A stretch of DNA of 64,000 bases from Bradyrhizobium sp. CCGE-LA001 (GCF_000296215.2 NZ_CP013949.1:4891501-4955500), one strand, 5' to 3'. Positions 8,160-17,254 are shown, counted from the first letter of the stretch. A program made the numbers and translations. Notes: generated by a model not told the origin, from the letters alone.

Positions 8160-9161
8160 GTGATTGGTCAGAAATGGAACGTGATGGTCACCGGTGGCGC
8201 CGGCTACGTCGGCAGCGTGCTGGTCCCCCAGTTGCTGGCGGCCGGACACAAGGTCACGGTGCTTGACCTCTTCATGTACGGCGACGACGTCTTCAACGCG
8301 TTTCGCGACAATCCCAACCTGCGCCTGATCAAGGGCGACATCCGCGATGAGGCCGCCATCAACGAAGCCTTGCGCGGCAACAATGCGGTGATCCACCTCG
8401 CCTGCATCTCCAATGACCCTTCATTCGAACTGGACCCAGGCCTCGGAAAATCCATCAATTACGACTGTTTCCGACCGATGGTGCGCGCTGCGAAGAAGGC
8501 CGGCATCAAGCGCTTCATCTATGCGTCCTCCTCGAGCGTCTATGGCATCAAGGACGAGGCCGAGGTGACCGAGGAACTGTCCTGCGAGCCGCTCACGGAC
8601 TACTCCAAGTTCAAGGCGATGTGCGAGACCGATCTTGCCGACGAGGCTGCGTCCGGCTTCGTCACCTGCACGGTTCGTCCCGCCACGGTCTGCGGCTACG
8701 CGCCGCGGCAGCGACTCGACGTCGTCGTCAACATCCTGACCAATCTGGCGGTCAACACCGGCCGCATCCGTGTGTTCGGCGGAACGCAGAAGCGGCCCAA
8801 TCTGCACATCGAGGACATGTCCGCGGCCTATCTGTTCCTGCTTCAGCAGGACGATGCGAAGATCGACGGCAAGACCTACAACATCGGCTACGAAAACCAT
8901 TCGCTGATGAAGATCGCCGACATCGTCAAATCGGTGGTCGGAAACAATGTCGACGTCGCCGTCGAGCCGACCGATGATCTGCGGTCCTACCACGTCTCCT
9001 CGGAGAAGATTCGCCGCGAGCTCGGATTTGCGCCGACGCACACGATCGAGCAGGCCGTGTCCGGGCTCGTGGACGCCTTCAGGGGCGGCCGTCTGCCGAA
9101 CTCGCTGAACGATCCCCGGTACTTCAACATCAAGATGATGCAGAACATCAGCCTGAAGTGA
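8160..9161 (+). CDS. NAD-dependent epimerase/dehydratase (extended SDR)
   Basis: This 333-residue extended SDR has VTGGAGYVGSVL near its N-terminus, YASSSSVYG at 121-129 and the catalytic Y148-xxx-K152 (DYSKFK). GTG at 8160 is preferred because GGAG lies 8 nt upstream and the Rossmann motif follows directly. It is a different subfamily from the epimerase at 5458 and probably acts at a later step on the same nucleotide sugar. Its stop overlaps the next start (GTGA). Confidence 0.87.
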   Translation: MIGQKWNVMVTGGAGYVGSVLVPQLLAAGHKVTVLDLFMYGDDVFNAFRDNPNLRLIKGDIRDEAAINEALRGNNAVIHLACISNDPSFELDPGLGKSINYDCFRPMVRAAKKAGIKRFIYASSSSVYGIKDEAEVTEELSCEPLTDYSKFKAMCETDLADEAASGFVTCTVRPATVCGYAPRQRLDVVVNILTNLAVNTGRIRVFGGTQKRPNLHIEDMSAAYLFLLQQDDAKIDGKTYNIGYENHSLMKIADIVKSVVGNNVDVAVEPTDDLRSYHVSSEKIRRELGFAPTHTIEQAVSGLVDAFRGGRLPNSLNDPRYFNIKMMQNISLK

Positions 9162-9778
9162 GCGGCGTGCGGATCGGGATCGATTTCGACAACACGATCA
9201 TCTGCTACGACAAGGTCTTTGCCGCCGTCGCGCGCCAGCGTGGCCTGGTGCCCGAGGGATGGCAGGGGCTGAAGACGGACGTGCGGGATCATCTGCGATC
9301 CCGCGCGGGCGGCGAGCTTGCCTGGCAAGGCCTGCAAGGCTTCGTGTACGGCAAGGGAATTGGCGGCGCCGAGATCTTTCCTGGCGTCCGCGAATTCCTC
9401 GCAGCGTGCCGCCAGGCCGGCGCGAGCGTCTATATCGTCAGCCACAAGACGCAGTTCGGCCATCAGGATCCCGACCGCGTCGACTTGCGCGAGGCCGCGC
9501 GCGGCTGGTTGCGAAGCGCAGGCCTGATCGACGCCACTGATGCGGCGCTGGCTGCGGGCAACATCTATTTCGAGGACACGCTGGCGGCCAAGGTCGAGCG
9601 ACTCGCGAGCCTGGAGCTCGACATCTTCATCGACGATCTCGTCGATGTGTTCGAGCAGCCGCATTTTCCGAAGGCAACGCGATCGATCCTGTTTACGCAG
9701 TCGCGGCCTCCCCATCCCGTCCATTGCGAGCCGATCGCGAGTTGGGCCGACATCCACCGCGGAGTGTTCGCGGCATGA
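9158..9778 (+). CDS. HAD-superfamily phosphatase-like protein
   Basis: The 206-residue protein has HAD motif I (DFDNTI, residues 9-14), a motif II-like SHKT segment and a motif IV-like FIDD at about residue 176. It starts at GTG 9158 inside the previous stop. In a heptose pathway a phosphatase is needed between the 1,7-bisphosphate and the nucleotidyl transfer. This protein is a candidate for that step, although it is not a close match to classic GmhB. Confidence 0.7.
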   Translation: MSGVRIGIDFDNTIICYDKVFAAVARQRGLVPEGWQGLKTDVRDHLRSRAGGELAWQGLQGFVYGKGIGGAEIFPGVREFLAACRQAGASVYIVSHKTQFGHQDPDRVDLREAARGWLRSAGLIDATDAALAAGNIYFEDTLAAKVERLASLELDIFIDDLVDVFEQPHFPKATRSILFTQSRPPHPVHCEPIASWADIHRGVFAA

Positions 9779-10812
9779 GCGAGCCGGACATCAGCGCGCA
9801 GGACGCGATCTCGATCGGCAGCCGCCTCGCCGGGGCGCGGGTCGCGGCCGCGCAACCGGCGCGATCCGGCGGCAACAACCGGGTGTTTCGGCTGGAGATG
9901 GCGCAGGGACCGCCCCTCGCCCTCAAGCATTATCCATCCGACGGGCGTGATCGGCTGGGACAGGAATACGACGCGCTCTGGTTTCTGGCGCGCCACGGCA
10001 TCACGTCGACACCGCGGCCGATCGCGAAGGACGCAGATGCGTTCTGCGCGCTGTATCAATGGTTCGACGGCGATGCGGCGGTGCTGCATCCCCAGGACGA
10101 CGATGCCGACCAGTTGGCCGAATTCCTGATCGAGCTTCAGGAATTACGCGATGCCGACGGCGCGCAGATTTTGCGAAACGCCTCGGCCAGCATCTTCTCG
10201 CCCGAGGCTGCCATCGCCCAGTACGAGCAGCGCCTGGACGGGTTGCGGCACCTATCGCAGGATCAGCCGGAGCTGCGCGCGTTCGTGGAGGGCAGCCTGG
10301 TTCCCAGCACGGCGATCGCAATCGGGCAACTCCGACGACGCTATGCGGAACTGGGGCGGGATCCCGCAGCGGACCTGGCGCCCACCCATCGCGCATTGAG
10401 TCCGTCGGATTTCGGACTGCACAACGCGCTGCGCGCCAACGACGGCAGGTTGCGATTCATCGACTTCGAATATTTCGGCTGGGACGATCCGGTCAAACTC
10501 GTGTCCGACACCGCAATCCATCCCGGCAGCGATCTGCCCAAGGCCAGCGCAAATCGATTGATCGAACGGCTCTCGCGTGCCTTCGAAGCTGGGGATGACG
10601 CGTTTGCGATCCGCCGTGACGTACTGTATCCTGTGTTCGGGGCGATTTGGTGCCTGATTGTCCTGAATGCTTATTTGCCGGAAAGCCGCTCCCGGCGCGC
10701 CCTGGCTGCGCAAGGTGGCGATCTGACGGTCCGCCTTGCCGGCCAGCTCGACAAAGCCCGCCGGCTCCATCAAACGATTTGCCAACGTGATCCAGATCTC
10801 ACCCCACGCTGA
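9775..10812 (+). CDS. aminoglycoside-phosphotransferase-fold small-molecule kinase
   Basis: The 345-residue protein keeps the APH/choline-kinase layout: a nucleotide-binding loop (SGGNNRVFRL), Lys51 (LALKHYP), the catalytic loop SPSDFGLHN (Asp212, Asn217) and a metal-binding Asp230 in FIDFEYFGWDDP. The usual His of HGD is replaced by Ser. The start at ATG 9775 overlaps the previous stop (ATGA). Such kinases in glycan clusters phosphorylate sugars, amino sugars or alcohol substituents. Which one applies here is unknown. Confidence 0.75.
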   Translation: MSEPDISAQDAISIGSRLAGARVAAAQPARSGGNNRVFRLEMAQGPPLALKHYPSDGRDRLGQEYDALWFLARHGITSTPRPIAKDADAFCALYQWFDGDAAVLHPQDDDADQLAEFLIELQELRDADGAQILRNASASIFSPEAAIAQYEQRLDGLRHLSQDQPELRAFVEGSLVPSTAIAIGQLRRRYAELGRDPAADLAPTHRALSPSDFGLHNALRANDGRLRFIDFEYFGWDDPVKLVSDTAIHPGSDLPKASANRLIERLSRAFEAGDDAFAIRRDVLYPVFGAIWCLIVLNAYLPESRSRRALAAQGGDLTVRLAGQLDKARRLHQTICQRDPDLTPR

Positions 10813-11635
10813 AGCGGCCCTCACCTGCACGCTGGACGAGCGCAGCCTTTACTTGCGCCGCCTGGTACTCGGTTCTGTCCGCTCGGCGGGACGCGGCCAT
10901 GTCGGTCCTGCCCTGTCGCTGATCGAGATGGTTCGCGTGCTCTACGACGACGTGCTACGGATCGACCCGAAGAACCCGCGCGATCCCAATCGCGACCGTG
11001 CGATCCTCAGCAAGGGACACGGTTGCCTGGCGCTCTATGCGCTCTTGGCCGATCGCGGCTTCTTTCCCCTGTCGGAGCTGGACGGCTTCTGCGGTCCCGA
11101 CAGCATCCTCGGCGGACATCCCGAATACGGCATGGTGCCGGGGGTCGAGGCTTCGACCGGTGCGCTCGGCCATGGCCTGTCGATCGGTGTCGGCCTCGCG
11201 CTCGCCGCGCGCATGCGCGAACGCAGCTACCGGACCTTCGTGCTGCTCGGCGACGGCGAGATCAACGAGGGATCGGTGTGGGAAGCTGCCATGGGCGCGG
11301 CCAAGCACGGGCTCGACAATCTGGTCGCGCTGATCGACTACAACAAGCTGCAGAGCTACGGGCCCACCGACTACGTGTTGCCGCTGGAGCCGCTCGCGGA
11401 CAAATGGCGCAGCTTCGGCTTCGCCGTGCAGGAGCTCAATGGCCACGACGTCGGCGCTCTGCGGGCAGTCCTGAAGCAGGTTCCGGCCGTTCCGGGCAAG
11501 CCCACCGCGATCATCTGTCATACCGTCAAAGGCAAGGGTCTGCCGCAGGCGGAATCCAATGCCGACTGGCATCACAAGAACAAGCTGACCGACAGCGAGC
11601 TCGACGCCATCCGCGTCGCCGTCGGCGATTTCTGA
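10787..11635 (+). CDS. transketolase, N-terminal (TPP-binding) subunit
   Basis: The product of about 282 residues corresponds to the first half of transketolase. Motifs include SAGRGHVGPALSLIEM, SKGHGCLALYALL and the thiamine-diphosphate/Mg motif LLGDGEINEGSVWEA. The start is uncertain: GTG 10787 is chosen, giving a 26-nt overlap with the upstream gene and no clear ribosome binding site. The second half is a separate gene 10 nt downstream. Split transketolases move two-carbon ketol units; in a glycan cluster it may make sedoheptulose 7-phosphate or a branched or ketose precursor. Confidence 0.85.
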   Translation: MIQISPHAEAALTCTLDERSLYLRRLVLGSVRSAGRGHVGPALSLIEMVRVLYDDVLRIDPKNPRDPNRDRAILSKGHGCLALYALLADRGFFPLSELDGFCGPDSILGGHPEYGMVPGVEASTGALGHGLSIGVGLALAARMRERSYRTFVLLGDGEINEGSVWEAAMGAAKHGLDNLVALIDYNKLQSYGPTDYVLPLEPLADKWRSFGFAVQELNGHDVGALRAVLKQVPAVPGKPTAIICHTVKGKGLPQAESNADWHHKNKLTDSELDAIRVAVGDF

Positions 11636-11645
11636 TCGGCTCCCC

Positions 11646-12599
11646 ATGCGCAACACAGCGATGAACATGGTCCACAAGCTCGCCGGCCGCGACGAGCGTG
11701 TGCTTTACATCGGCTCCGATCCCGGCGCCGGTACCTTGCGCGCCATGAGCAAGGAATTTCCCAAGCGCCATCTGATCGAGGGCATTTCGGAAGCGCACAT
11801 CATCGGCATGTCGGCCGGCCTCGCGATGGAGGGCTTCGTGCCCTACGTCAACACCATCGCGACCTTCCTCACCCGCCGCTGCTACGAGCAAGTGGCCGTC
11901 GACCTCTGCCTGCACAACCTTCCCGTGCGGCTGATCGCCAATGGCGGCGGGCTCGTCTACGCGCCGCTCGGCCCGACCCACCAGGCGATCGAGGACATCG
12001 CGATCATGCGGGCGCTGCCGAACATGACGGTGATCTGCCCATGCGACGCCGACGAAGCGGCGCGCATGATGGAGCAGACGCTCGACTGGGCAGGACCGAT
12101 CTACATCCGGCTCGGCAAGGGCGGCGATGCCATCGTCTCGAAGGCCGAGCACGGCTTCGAGATCGGCAAGGCCATCCTGATGCGGCCGCCGGGCGACGTC
12201 CTCATAGTGACCACGGGGATCATGCTGCAGCGGGCGCTGGCCGCAGCCGACCTGCTGGCTGGCCAAGGCATTCGCGCCGGCATCCTGCACATGCACACCG
12301 TGAAGCCGCTCGACACCGCGGCGCTGCTGCAAGCGATCCGCGGCACCAAGCTCGTAGCGACGCTGGAGGAGCACGTGCCCTCTGGCGGCCTCGGCAGTGC
12401 GGTCGCCGAGGCGCTGATCGACAAGCTCGGCTCGGGTCTGCCCGCGATGCTGCGGCTGTCGCTGCCGGACCGCTTCATGCACAATTACGGCTCGCAGGAC
12501 TCGCTGCTGAAGAAGCACGGCCTCGCTCCCAACGCGATCGCGACCTCGATCGAACGCGCGCTCGCCTCGCACACTTCCCCTCAACTTCATTCCACCTGA
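11646..12599 (+). CDS. transketolase, C-terminal subunit
   Basis: The 317-residue protein contains the pyrimidine-binding domain with the TPP-activating Glu in GISEAHIIGMSAGLAMEG and then the transketolase C-terminal domain (VLIVTTGIMLQRAL, LEEHVPSGGLGSAVAE). It starts at ATG 11646, 10 nt after the N-terminal subunit, so the two should form one enzyme. A split transketolase distinct from housekeeping Tkt implies a dedicated sugar-remodelling role for this operon. Confidence 0.85.
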   Translation: MRNTAMNMVHKLAGRDERVLYIGSDPGAGTLRAMSKEFPKRHLIEGISEAHIIGMSAGLAMEGFVPYVNTIATFLTRRCYEQVAVDLCLHNLPVRLIANGGGLVYAPLGPTHQAIEDIAIMRALPNMTVICPCDADEAARMMEQTLDWAGPIYIRLGKGGDAIVSKAEHGFEIGKAILMRPPGDVLIVTTGIMLQRALAAADLLAGQGIRAGILHMHTVKPLDTAALLQAIRGTKLVATLEEHVPSGGLGSAVAEALIDKLGSGLPAMLRLSLPDRFMHNYGSQDSLLKKHGLAPNAIATSIERALASHTSPQLHST

Positions 12600-12607
12600 C
12601 GGGTCAC

Positions 12608-13714
12608 ATGTACGACGTTCGTTATTCCTATCTGCTCGAGCAGTTCGCCGACCCCGCTCCGATCCTGGCCGAGATCGGCCGCCTGGTCGCGACTGGTGAC
12701 TTCACCCTGGGCAAACCGGTCGCCGAATTCGAGCGTCGCTTTGCCGAACTGATCGGCGTGCGTCACGCCATCGGCGTCGGATCGGGCACCGACGCGCTCA
12801 AGCTCCCGCTCAAGGCGCTCGGCATCGGCCATGGCGACGAGGTCATCACGGCCGCCAACACGTTCATCGCCACCGTCGGCGCCATCGCGGAGACCGGCGC
12901 GACGCCGGTGCTGGTCGACTGCGACGATTCCTTCTGCATGAATGTCGACCAGGTCGAAGCCGCCATTACCAAGAACACCAAGGCGATCATGCCGGTTCAG
13001 CTGACCGGCGAGGTCACCGACATGGGCAAGCTGATGGCGATCGCCCAACGCCATAATCTCCCCGTCGTCGAGGACGCCTGCCAGGGCATCCTGTCCGAGT
13101 TTGCCGGCAAGCGCTCCGGCACCCACGGCATTGCGGCCGGCTTCTCGCTGCATCCGCTCAAGAACCTCAACGTCTGGGGCGATGCCGGCGTCGTCGTCAC
13201 CAATGACGATGGCATGAACGAGCGACTGCGCCTCATCCGCAATCACGGCATGAAGAACCGCGACGAGATCGCGATCCTCGGCTGCAATTCGCGGCTGGAT
13301 TCGCTCCAGGCGGTGGTCGGCAACTGGCTGATCGGCCAGACCAGCGAGATCACGCGGCGCCGGATCGAGAACGCGGCCTATTACGACGCGGGCCTCGCCG
13401 GCCTGCCCGGCCTGCGCATCCCGCCGCGCCGGCCTAACGTGAAGCACGTCTACCACCTCTACATGGTGTTCGCCGAGCGCCGCGACGAGCTCTACAAATA
13501 CTGCCTGGACAACGGCATCGAGGCCAAGATCCATTATCCGATCCCGCTCTATCAGCAGGAAGGCCTCAAGCATCTCGGCTACGCTCCGGGGACTTTCCCG
13601 GTCACCGACCGCCATGCCAAGGAAGTCATCAGCTTCCCCGTGGACCAGCATCTGACGCGGGCGCAGCAGGATCGCGTCATCGAGACGGTTCGGAAGTTCT
13701 GCCATGGACGCTGA
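12608..13714 (+). CDS. DegT/DnrJ/EryC1/StrS-family PLP aminotransferase (first of a tandem pair)
   Basis: The 368-residue protein has the sugar aminotransferase fold. GSGTDALKL binds PLP phosphate, VVEDACQG holds the PLP-interacting Asp, and the Schiff-base Lys185 lies in SLHPLKNLN. Members transfer an amino group from Glu or Gln to a keto-sugar nucleotide. It starts at ATG 12608, 8 nt after the transketolase, and overlaps the next aminotransferase by 11 nt. Confidence 0.88.
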   Translation: MYDVRYSYLLEQFADPAPILAEIGRLVATGDFTLGKPVAEFERRFAELIGVRHAIGVGSGTDALKLPLKALGIGHGDEVITAANTFIATVGAIAETGATPVLVDCDDSFCMNVDQVEAAITKNTKAIMPVQLTGEVTDMGKLMAIAQRHNLPVVEDACQGILSEFAGKRSGTHGIAAGFSLHPLKNLNVWGDAGVVVTNDDGMNERLRLIRNHGMKNRDEIAILGCNSRLDSLQAVVGNWLIGQTSEITRRRIENAAYYDAGLAGLPGLRIPPRRPNVKHVYHLYMVFAERRDELYKYCLDNGIEAKIHYPIPLYQQEGLKHLGYAPGTFPVTDRHAKEVISFPVDQHLTRAQQDRVIETVRKFCHGR

Positions 13715-14822
13715 TCCCGGCCGCCGGCGCATCGGCTACGTCAATCTTCCCGCGCAGTTCGAGGAAGAGCGCGCCGAGATCATGCAGGCGGTCGAGGGCG
13801 TATTCCAGCGCGGCGACTTCATCGGCGGAGCGGCGGTCGCAAAGCTCGAGGAGGAATTGTCCGCCTATCTCGGCTCGCCGCATGTGGTGACGCTGAATTC
13901 CGGCACTGACGCGTTGATCCTCGCCCTGCGGGCGCTCGACATCGGCCCCGGCGACGAGGTCATCACCCCGCCGAATTCGTTCGTGGCATCGACCGCCGCG
14001 ATCATCGCGGTCGGCGCCACGCCCATCTTTGCGGACGTGCTGCCGGACCAGAACATCGATCCGGCCGCAGTCGAGGCCGCCGTCACGCCGCGGACCAAGG
14101 CGATCATGCCGGTGCACCTGACCGGGCGCATGGCCGACATGAACCCGCTGATGGCGATCGCGAGCAAGCACGCCCTCGCCGTGATCGAAGACAGCGCCCA
14201 GGCCGTCGGCTCGACCTATGACGGACGGATGAGCGGCACCATGGGAACGTTCGGCTGCTTCTCCGCGCATCCGCTGAAGAATCTCAATGCCGCGGGCGAT
14301 GCCGGCTTTCTCGTCACGGCCGACGCCGAAATGGCCGCACGCATCCGCCGCCTGCGCAATCACGGCCTGATCAACCGCAGCGACGTCCAGGAATGGGGTA
14401 TCGTGTCACGGCTCGACACGCTTCAGGCCGAGGTGTTGCGGATCCGCCTGCGTCACCTGCCGTCGGTGATCGAACGCCGGCGGCGTAACGCCGCGCAATA
14501 TCGTGCAGAGCTCGACGGCTTGCCTCTGTTCGTTCCGCCCTGCCGCAACATCGAGTTCAACACCTTCCACACCTTCGTCGTGCAGACCGACCGTCGCAAC
14601 GACTTCCAGAAATATCTTGCCGACAAGGGCATCGAGACCGCGATCCATTATCCGGTACCGATCCACCTCCAGCCCTCGGCAGCGCATCTGGGTCATGGCC
14701 GCGGCGCGTTTCCGGTGACGGAGCGGCAGGCAGACCAGATCCTCACGCTCCCGATCAACCAGTTCCTCTCGGCCGCTGATATCAGCTATATTTGCGCGAC
14801 CGCCCGGGAGTATTTTGCATGA
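13704..14822 (+). CDS. DegT/DnrJ/EryC1/StrS-family PLP aminotransferase (second of a tandem pair)
   Basis: The 372-residue protein is a diverged paralogue of its upstream neighbour. It has NSGTDALIL, VIEDSAQAVGS and the catalytic Lys192 in SAHPLKNLN. Both copies retain all visible catalytic residues, so two amination steps, or one heteromeric or redundant step, are possible. The ATG at 13704 lies within the end of the previous gene; its stop overlaps the next start (ATGA). Confidence 0.88.
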   Translation: MDADPGRRRIGYVNLPAQFEEERAEIMQAVEGVFQRGDFIGGAAVAKLEEELSAYLGSPHVVTLNSGTDALILALRALDIGPGDEVITPPNSFVASTAAIIAVGATPIFADVLPDQNIDPAAVEAAVTPRTKAIMPVHLTGRMADMNPLMAIASKHALAVIEDSAQAVGSTYDGRMSGTMGTFGCFSAHPLKNLNAAGDAGFLVTADAEMAARIRRLRNHGLINRSDVQEWGIVSRLDTLQAEVLRIRLRHLPSVIERRRRNAAQYRAELDGLPLFVPPCRNIEFNTFHTFVVQTDRRNDFQKYLADKGIETAIHYPVPIHLQPSAAHLGHGRGAFPVTERQADQILTLPINQFLSAADISYICATAREYFA

Positions 14823-15625
14823 TCGATACGGACTTCCTCCAGGCCGACGAGCAGGCGCTGGCGCAACGCTTCATCGACGACGGCTTCGTCACCACGCCGG
14901 CCGACGACCGCGGCGGACTGGACCGGATCCAACGCCGCGCCGCAGAGCTCGCGGCGGACTATCTGAAGCTGCCGCACAGCAACGATCCGTACGCGATGCT
15001 GGACACCATCCACACGCGCGTGAGCGTCGACGATCTCAACGGACTGCGGCTGCACGTCTTCAACGGCCTCAATGCCGAACCCTGGTTCCGGCCCACCTAT
15101 TTCCGCCTGGCGCGTTCGACGATCGAGACCATCGTCGGCAACGAGCTCTGCATGCAGCGCCGCGTCAATCTCAGCATCCAGATGCCCGGCGACGATTCCT
15201 CGCTGCTCGCGACGCACTCCGATGTCTGGTCGGGCGACTCGCCGTTTGAGGTCGTGGTGTGGGTGCCGCTGGTGGACGTCCACCGCACCAAGGCGATGTA
15301 TCTGCTGCCGCCGTCCCTGAACGGCGACATGCAGGACCGGATGGCGACCCTGCGCAGCGCCGAGGAACTGTACAAGACAATCAAGCCGCACGCGACCTTC
15401 ATCGAGATTCCCTACGGTCACGTGATGCTGTTCAACCAGACCCTGATGCACGGCAATCGCATCAACGAGGAGCCAGGCACGCGCTGGAGCATGAACTGCC
15501 GCTTCAAGAGCATCATGTCGCCCTACGCGGACAAGCGCTTCGGCGAGTTCTTCGAGCCGATCCTGCTGCGCCCGGCAACGCGGGTCGGCATGCAATACAA
15601 GCTGCCGGGAGGCTTCCATGGCTGA
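14819..15625 (+). CDS. 2OG-Fe(II) oxygenase of 'sporadic carbohydrate cluster' type
   Basis: This 268-residue protein has an HxD iron-binding pair (His133, Asp135 in ATHSDVW), a distal His211 (LMHGNRINEEPGTRW) and an Arg (R222) placed to bind 2-oxoglutarate. It resembles phytanoyl-CoA dioxygenase-like enzymes that occur beside the small LIC12192-type protein encoded immediately downstream. It probably hydroxylates or oxidises the nucleotide sugar or the glycan. ATG 14819 overlaps the previous stop. Confidence 0.75.
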   Translation: MIDTDFLQADEQALAQRFIDDGFVTTPADDRGGLDRIQRRAAELAADYLKLPHSNDPYAMLDTIHTRVSVDDLNGLRLHVFNGLNAEPWFRPTYFRLARSTIETIVGNELCMQRRVNLSIQMPGDDSSLLATHSDVWSGDSPFEVVVWVPLVDVHRTKAMYLLPPSLNGDMQDRMATLRSAEELYKTIKPHATFIEIPYGHVMLFNQTLMHGNRINEEPGTRWSMNCRFKSIMSPYADKRFGEFFEPILLRPATRVGMQYKLPGGFHG

Positions 15626-16010
15626 GCGAGCCGGCCATCGCGGCTACATCGGCGCCCGGCCGCTGAACGGCAGCCGCACCCCGCAGCACGTCCAGAACAT
15701 CGTGATCCGCGACTACGCGCGACGGAAGAACCTGCAATACCTGCTCAGCGCCGTCGAGCACATCATGCCCGGCAGCTACATGGTGCTCGAGGACATCGTG
15801 GACGAGCTGCCGCGCCTGAACGGCCTGATCCTCTACAGCATCTTCATGCTGCCGCCCGACGAGGCGCGCCGACGGGAGATCTACGACCGTGTGCTGCGCG
15901 AGGGCTGCGATCTGCACGCCGCCGTCGAGGAGATCACGCTGTCCTCGCGCGAGGGCATCCAGGCGGTCGAGGATATTCTGCTCGTCAACAAATACGCGAC
16001 CATCCTGTGA
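15618..16010 (+). CDS. LIC12192-family 'sporadic carbohydrate cluster' protein
   Basis: The 130-residue protein opens with RGYIGARPLNGSRTPQHVQN and continues with an ordered alpha/beta sequence. I recognise it as the small conserved protein family named after a Leptospira O-antigen-locus gene (LIC12192). It recurs beside the 2OG-Fe(II) oxygenase just upstream. Its biochemical function is not established. The start has a strong GGGAGG site 5 nt upstream and overlaps the oxygenase by 8 nt, indicating coupled expression. Confidence 0.75.
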   Translation: MAERAGHRGYIGARPLNGSRTPQHVQNIVIRDYARRKNLQYLLSAVEHIMPGSYMVLEDIVDELPRLNGLILYSIFMLPPDEARRREIYDRVLREGCDLHAAVEEITLSSREGIQAVEDILLVNKYATIL

Positions 16011-16035
16011 CGATGACACGGAACGGTTGACGATC

Positions 16036-16701
16036 ATGGCCGAGATCAACCTTCTCCAGCCGATGCACGCATCGACCAAGCGCAACTATGTTCAGCGCGT
16101 GGTCGAGCACGACAAGGCCGAGTCCGCCACCGTGGCACGGCAATGGGGGCGCGATTATTGGGACGGCGACCGCCGCTATGGCTATGGCGGCTATCGCTAC
16201 GACGGACGCTGGCGTCCGCTCGCCCAGACCCTGATCGATCGCTACGGCATCAAGCCCGGCATGAGCGTGCTCGATGTCGGCTGCGGCAAGGGTTACCTGC
16301 TTTACGAATTCACCCAGCTCGTCCCCGACCTCAGGATCGCCGGCATCGACATCTCTGACTACGGCATCGCCAATGCCAAGGAGGAGGTGCGGCCGCAGCT
16401 CAAGGTCGGCAGCGCCGTCGAGCTTCCCTACGCCGACCACAGTTTCGACCTCGTGGTCTCGCTTGGCATGCTGCACAACCTTCCGCTCGAGGATGTCTTC
16501 CGCGCCGTGATGGAGATCGAGCGCGTCGGGCGCGGTGCCTCGAAATATCTGATGGTGGAATCGTTCCGCAACGAAAGCGAGAAAGCCAACCTCCTCTACT
16601 GGCAGCTCACCTGCCTGAGCTTCCATGGTCCGGAGACGTGGGCCTGGATCTACGACAAATGCGGCTATCGGGGCGACCATGGGTTCATCTTCTTCGAATG
16701 A
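16036..16701 (+). CDS. class I SAM-dependent methyltransferase
   Basis: The 221-residue protein has the SAM-binding motif VLDVGCGKGYLLYEF (about residues 78-92), an acidic motif II (IAGIDISDYG) and a post-motif segment FDLVVSLGMLHNLP. It has a basic, tyrosine-rich N-terminal extension (RYGYGGYRYDGRW). It lies between the LIC12192-type gene and a WbuC-type cupin, so methylation of the same sugar or of a glycan intermediate is likely. ATG 16036 is chosen because upstream codons belong to the previous gene's region. Confidence 0.82.
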   Translation: MAEINLLQPMHASTKRNYVQRVVEHDKAESATVARQWGRDYWDGDRRYGYGGYRYDGRWRPLAQTLIDRYGIKPGMSVLDVGCGKGYLLYEFTQLVPDLRIAGIDISDYGIANAKEEVRPQLKVGSAVELPYADHSFDLVVSLGMLHNLPLEDVFRAVMEIERVGRGASKYLMVESFRNESEKANLLYWQLTCLSFHGPETWAWIYDKCGYRGDHGFIFFE

Positions 16702-17254
16702 AGCCGGTCTGCGCCGGCTGACCTCGCTGCGCGCGCAGAACCCGGAAGTGTACTATTCGGACGACGACATCGTCACGGCGGACGACGCCACGATCGCGGA
16801 ACTGAAGCGCATCGCCGCCGGCAACCCGCGGCTGCGCAGCCGGTTGTGCACGCATGCGGACCCCTCGTCCGGTCTGCACGAGATGCTGATCGTGCATCAT
16901 CGCGAGGCCTATGTCCGGCCCCACAAGCATTTCGGCAAACCTGAATCGTTTCACCTGATCGAGGGCACCGCCCAGGTCGTGATCTTCGAGGATGACGGCC
17001 GCATTCGCGACGTGCTCGAGATGGCGCCCTACGGCCATGGCGGCCTTTGCTATTACCGCATGCCCGAAAAGGTCTTCCACTCGATCCTGATCACCTCGGA
17101 GTGGCTGGTGTTTCACGAGACCACCGCCGGCCCGTTCGATCCCTCCCGCACCGCATTTCCGGACTGGGCCCCCGATGGCGGCGACGCTGCCGCGGTCCAA
17201 GCCTATGTCGCAAAAACTGGCACGCTCGCTGCGGAGCATCTGGCGAAAAGATAG
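16679..17254 (+). CDS. WbuC-family cupin-fold metalloprotein
   Basis: The 191-residue protein contains a cupin barrel with metal-binding histidines in HEMLIVHHREAYVRPHKH and ESFHLIEGTAQVVIFEDDG. This pattern fits the WbuC family, often found in O-antigen and capsule loci and of unproven function. The N-terminal RLRSRLCTHAD segment is also typical. The start at ATG 16679 overlaps the methyltransferase by 23 nt. Confidence 0.78.
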   Translation: MGSSSSNEAGLRRLTSLRAQNPEVYYSDDDIVTADDATIAELKRIAAGNPRLRSRLCTHADPSSGLHEMLIVHHREAYVRPHKHFGKPESFHLIEGTAQVVIFEDDGRIRDVLEMAPYGHGGLCYYRMPEKVFHSILITSEWLVFHETTAGPFDPSRTAFPDWAPDGGDAAAVQAYVAKTGTLAAEHLAKR

